Part shown: one piece after another, positions 5,891 through 7,918 of the stretch
Layout: the number at the start of each line of letters is the position of its first letter
Numbering within the stretch: the first letter of the stretch is position 1
From: Piscirickettsiaceae bacterium
Lineage (GTDB): Bacteria > Pseudomonadota > Gammaproteobacteria > Nitrosococcales > Methylophagaceae
Reading direction: 5' to 3'
Assembly: GCA_030627065.1 (NCBI GenBank)
Contig: DAOUSV010000066.1
Span: 1 to 7,918 of the forward strand
Length of the DNA stretch: 7,918 nt
The notes under the pieces: generated by a model
Database searches by the model: none
Told to the model about the DNA's origin: nothing
The model's input: the letters and a program-made list of their open reading frames with translations, nothing else
Made by a program: the position numbers and the translations under genes

Positions 5891-7393
5891 ATGACAAACG
5901 AAGTAGAACAAGATGAAAACCGACTCATTGCACAACGTCGTGAAAAATTGGCAGAATTACGCGAGAAGGGCAACGCCTTTCCGAATGATTTTCGTCGAGA
6001 TGTAATGAATGCCGAGTTAGCGGTTGAATATGAAAATATCTCGGCAGAAGACTTAAAAGAAACACCACGCCGCGTTAAAATTGCCGGTCGTTTAATGACT
6101 AAACGAGTGATGGGTAAGGCAAGCTTTGCCAATATTCGTGATATGTCGGGTAATATGCAGTTATATGTAAAACGTGATGACTTAGCTGAAGGCGTTTATG
6201 CTGATTTTAAACGTTGGGATTTAGGCGATATTATTGCGGCTGAAGGCACAATGTTTCGTACTCAAAAAGGTGAGTTGTCAGTTTTAGTCGATGATATTCG
6301 TTTATTAACAAAATCATTACGACCTTTGCCTGAAAAATTCCATGGTTTATCAGATCAAGAGACGCGTTATCGTCAACGTTATGTTGATTTGATTATGAAT
6401 GAAGTGAGTCGTGATACCTTTATTATTCGTACCAAAGTGATTGATGGTATTCGTCGATTCTTAATGGCTAAAAACTATTTAGAAGTTGAAACGCCGATGA
6501 TGCATGTGATTCCCGGCGGTGCGACAGCAAAACCATTCGAAACACATCATAATGCGTTGAATATGCCACTATTTTTGCGTGTTGCCCCTGAATTATATTT
6601 AAAGCGTTTAGTTGTCGGTGGTTTTGAGCGTGTATTTGAAATTAACCGTAATTTTCGGAATGAAGGTTTATCAACTCGCCATAATCCAGAATTTACCATG
6701 GTTGAGTTTTATCAAGCTTATGCCGACTATAAAGACTTGATGAATCTAACCGAAGAAATGTTACGTACAGTGACTCAAGATGTATTGGGTACGTCACAAG
6801 TGCATTATCAAGGTACTGATTTAGATTTCTCAAAACCTTTCCACCGTATGACGATTATTGAGTCAATCTTACACTTTAATCCTGATATTACTGCTGAGCA
6901 ATTATCTACATTAGAAGCCTCAACAGAGATTGCTCAAGGCTTAGGAATTCCACTTAAAGATAGTTATGGTCTGGGCAAAGTGCAAATTGAGATCTTTGAG
7001 AAAACGGTTGAACATCGCTTGATGGAACCAACCTTTATTACCGCTTATCCAACTGAAGTTTCACCGCTCGCTCGCCGTAGTGATGCCGATCCTTTTGTAA
7101 CGGATCGTTTTGAATTCTTTGTTGGTGGACGTGAAATAGCTAATGGTTTCTCAGAGTTGAATGATTCAGAAGACCAAGCTGAACGTTTCCAAGCTCAAGT
7201 TGCTGAGAAAGATGCTGGCGATGATGAGGCGATGCACTTTGATGATGATTATATTCGTGCTTTGGAATATGGTATGCCGCCAACAGCTGGTGAGGGTATT
7301 GGTATCGATCGTTTAGTGATGTTGTTAACTGATGCGCCATCAATTCGTGATGTACTACTGTTCCCTCATATGCGACCAGAAGCATCTGAATAA
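5891..7393 (+). CDS. lysS: Lysyl-tRNA synthetase, class II
   Basis: The enzyme charges tRNA-Lys with lysine in the cytoplasm, using ATP. Its 500 residues compare with about 505 in E. coli. The N-terminal helix (ENRLIAQRREKLAELREKG) is typical of bacterial class II LysRS. An OB-fold anticodon-binding domain covers about 64-140 (VKIAGRLMTKRVMGKASF onward). The catalytic domain has motif 1 around 187-204 (FLMAKNYLEVETPMM region), motif 2 around 253-272 (RNFRNEGLSTRHNPEFTM, with the ATP-binding Arg in FRNEG) and motif 3 at about 467-478 (GEGIGIDRLVML). The ATG at 5891 is preceded by AGGA at 5879-5882, inside the end of prfB and eight bases away. The gap after prfB is only two bases, so the two are cotranscribed and probably coupled. 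prfB-lysS is a conserved pair. I see nothing abnormal in the sequence. Confidence 0.98.
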   Translation: MTNEVEQDENRLIAQRREKLAELREKGNAFPNDFRRDVMNAELAVEYENISAEDLKETPRRVKIAGRLMTKRVMGKASFANIRDMSGNMQLYVKRDDLAEGVYADFKRWDLGDIIAAEGTMFRTQKGELSVLVDDIRLLTKSLRPLPEKFHGLSDQETRYRQRYVDLIMNEVSRDTFIIRTKVIDGIRRFLMAKNYLEVETPMMHVIPGGATAKPFETHHNALNMPLFLRVAPELYLKRLVVGGFERVFEINRNFRNEGLSTRHNPEFTMVEFYQAYADYKDLMNLTEEMLRTVTQDVLGTSQVHYQGTDLDFSKPFHRMTIIESILHFNPDITAEQLSTLEASTEIAQGLGIPLKDSYGLGKVQIEIFEKTVEHRLMEPTFITAYPTEVSPLARRSDADPFVTDRFEFFVGGREIANGFSELNDSEDQAERFQAQVAEKDAGDDEAMHFDDDYIRALEYGMPPTAGEGIGIDRLVMLLTDAPSIRDVLLFPHMRPEASE

Positions 7394-7402
7394 GTAGAAA
7401 AA

Positions 7403-7425
7403 TTATTAGTCAGGATGATTAATAA
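7403..7425 (+). terminator. Weak AT-rich hairpin after lysS
   Basis: TTATTAGTC (7403-7411) pairs with GATTAATAA (7417-7425), with one G-T wobble and the loop AGGAT, ten bases after the lysS stop. It is AT-rich and lacks a clean U tract. If it terminates transcription at all it is probably leaky, and the next gene may be read from the lysS transcript. Confidence 0.3.
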
Positions 7426-7452
7426 GACTTTAAGTGATTTAGATCGAACTTT

Positions 7453-7481
7453 TTAGATAAAGCTTCGCTCTAAATTATAAA
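7453..7481 (+). promoter_or_regulatory. Low-confidence promoter candidate before the 99-residue gene
   Basis: TATAAA (7476-7481) is a good -10-like hexamer upstream of the gene at 7508. The hexamer 17 bases before it, TTAGAT (7453-7458), is a poor -35 box. The 114-base gap after lysS leaves room for an independent promoter, but AT-rich sequence makes such matches common. Confidence 0.25.
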
Positions 7482-7507
7482 TACCGCATCAAAAGGAGTT
7501 TGAGCGA

Positions 7508-7807
7508 ATGAGTAGTGATAGTTTAAGAGCAAGTAGTAGACGTGAAAATACGCGTCGGAAAGATGAGCGACGTGTTATTGATTTTATTTTTGGAAGTAAA
7601 GAATGGCTCGAGATGATTCAAGAGCATTATTTCTTGTGGCCGAAAAAAGATCAGCGAATGAGTGCTCGAAGAAGTCAAGAGCGTCGTGAGCTTGAGCGCC
7701 GTAGAAAGGATATGGGGCGAGACTTATTGTCTAAACAGCTAGAAAAAACAGTTGAACGCCTGACAGAAGAAGAAATGCAAGTGCTTAATGGACTTTGGAC
7801 AAATTGA
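7508..7807 (+). CDS. Hypothetical 99-residue protein with paired Arg-Arg pentad repeats
   Basis: I do not recognise this family. The ORF is credible: AAGGAG at 7493-7498 lies nine bases before the ATG, and the amino-acid pattern is organised. Residues 11-22 read RR-ENT-RR-KDE-RR, and residues 54-65 read RR-SQE-RR-ELE-RR, so the same triple Arg-Arg repeat with five-residue spacing occurs twice. Between them lies an aromatic, hydrophobic segment (VIDFIFGSKEWLEMIQEHYF, 23-42) followed by LWPKKDQR. The C-terminal part (73-98) looks like an amphipathic helix with alternating Leu and charged residues. There is no signal peptide, no convincing membrane span and no cysteine. A cytoplasmic, nucleic-acid- or membrane-surface-binding protein is possible, but that is inference from charge alone. 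It lies downstream of lysS on the same strand, perhaps as the last gene of that transcript. Confidence 0.8.
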   Translation: MSSDSLRASSRRENTRRKDERRVIDFIFGSKEWLEMIQEHYFLWPKKDQRMSARRSQERRELERRRKDMGRDLLSKQLEKTVERLTEEEMQVLNGLWTN

Positions 7808-7820
7808 GTTGAATTATATT

Positions 7821-7850
7821 CTCGCCTCAAGCATACATACTTGGGGCGAG
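7821..7850. terminator. GC-rich hairpin between convergent genes, possibly bidirectional
   Basis: CTCGCCTCAAG (7821-7831) pairs with CTTGGGGCGAG (7840-7850) across eleven positions with one G-T wobble, around the loop CATACATA. It begins 13 bases after the stop of the 99-residue gene. Neither side has a long T run (GTGTTATCTTT to the right, AATATAATTC on the minus strand). It is best read as a shared 3'-end hairpin for the two converging genes. Confidence 0.65.
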
Positions 7851-7867
7851 CGTGTTATCTTTCGAAC

Positions 7868-7918
7868 CTAAAAGCCAAATAGAGCGATAGCTTCAGCGTA
7901 TTCATCACTGTTTTCATC
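7868..7918 (-). CDS. Possible C-terminal end of a convergent gene (partial)
   Basis: Read on the minus strand, the window edge gives 16 sense codons, DENSDEYAEAIALFGF, then TAG at 7870-7868. The peptide is acidic and protein-like, and the hairpin at 7821-7850 lies where a terminator for this gene would be expected. Sixteen open codons alone are weak evidence, and the product cannot be identified. The terminal Phe recalls outer-membrane beta-barrel proteins, but that is speculative. Confidence 0.4.
   Translation of the reverse strand, partial: DENSDEYAEAIALFGF

Noticed and set aside
5857..6132. Minus-strand ORF over the prfB-lysS junction, and a similar one at 7140-7385
   Set aside because: Both overlap conserved RF2 or LysRS coding sequence and have shadow-like composition with no independent support.
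7868..7918. tmRNA tag peptide, because the minus-strand peptide contains DEN...YA.A.AL
   Set aside because: It ends in LFGF, not the usual ALAA-type tail, and the following bases do not form a tRNA-like 3' domain ending in CCA.

Overview
The window is a chromosomal stretch of a low-GC gammaproteobacterium. The evidence is the gene order surE-pcm-yqaA-nlpD followed by prfB-lysS, an NlpD-type lipoprotein, and an RF2 recoding site like that of Escherichia coli. The cysteine-type formate dehydrogenase at the left edge would fit a methylotroph or sulfur oxidiser such as the Methylophaga/Piscirickettsiaceae group. That placement is a guess; nothing here identifies a genus.

Layout, left to right. 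(1) Bases 1-1718 hold the C-terminal 571 residues of a molybdopterin formate dehydrogenase catalytic subunit; its N-terminal part lies outside the window. (2) Bases 1719-1998 contain no gene. They hold a nested, imperfect palindrome (about 1751-1848) and a perfect 13-bp terminator hairpin (1901-1930). (3) Bases 1999-4717 hold four genes packed end to end: surE, pcm, yqaA and nlpD. The junctions are a 4-base overlap, a 1-base overlap and a zero-base gap, so they are almost certainly one transcript with coupled translation. Together they cover nucleotide and protein damage housekeeping (SurE, Pcm), an inner-membrane DedA-like protein (YqaA) and a cell-separation lipoprotein (NlpD). (4) A stem-loop straddles the nlpD stop codon. 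rpoS, which follows nlpD in many gammaproteobacteria, is absent from this position. (5) Bases 4793-7393 hold prfB (release factor 2, made through a programmed +1 frameshift) and lysS (lysyl-tRNA synthetase), a conserved translation pair. (6) Bases 7508-7807 hold a small unrecognised gene whose product carries two copies of a triple Arg-Arg repeat with five-residue spacing. (7) A hairpin at 7821-7850 lies before the last codons of a possible convergent gene on the minus strand.

Most of the window is conserved housekeeping sequence, and I see no defence system, mobile element or CRISPR array. The points most worth a second look are the Arg-Arg repeat protein, the missing rpoS, the palindromic intergenic element, and the prfB recoding site, which a naive ORF call gets wrong.
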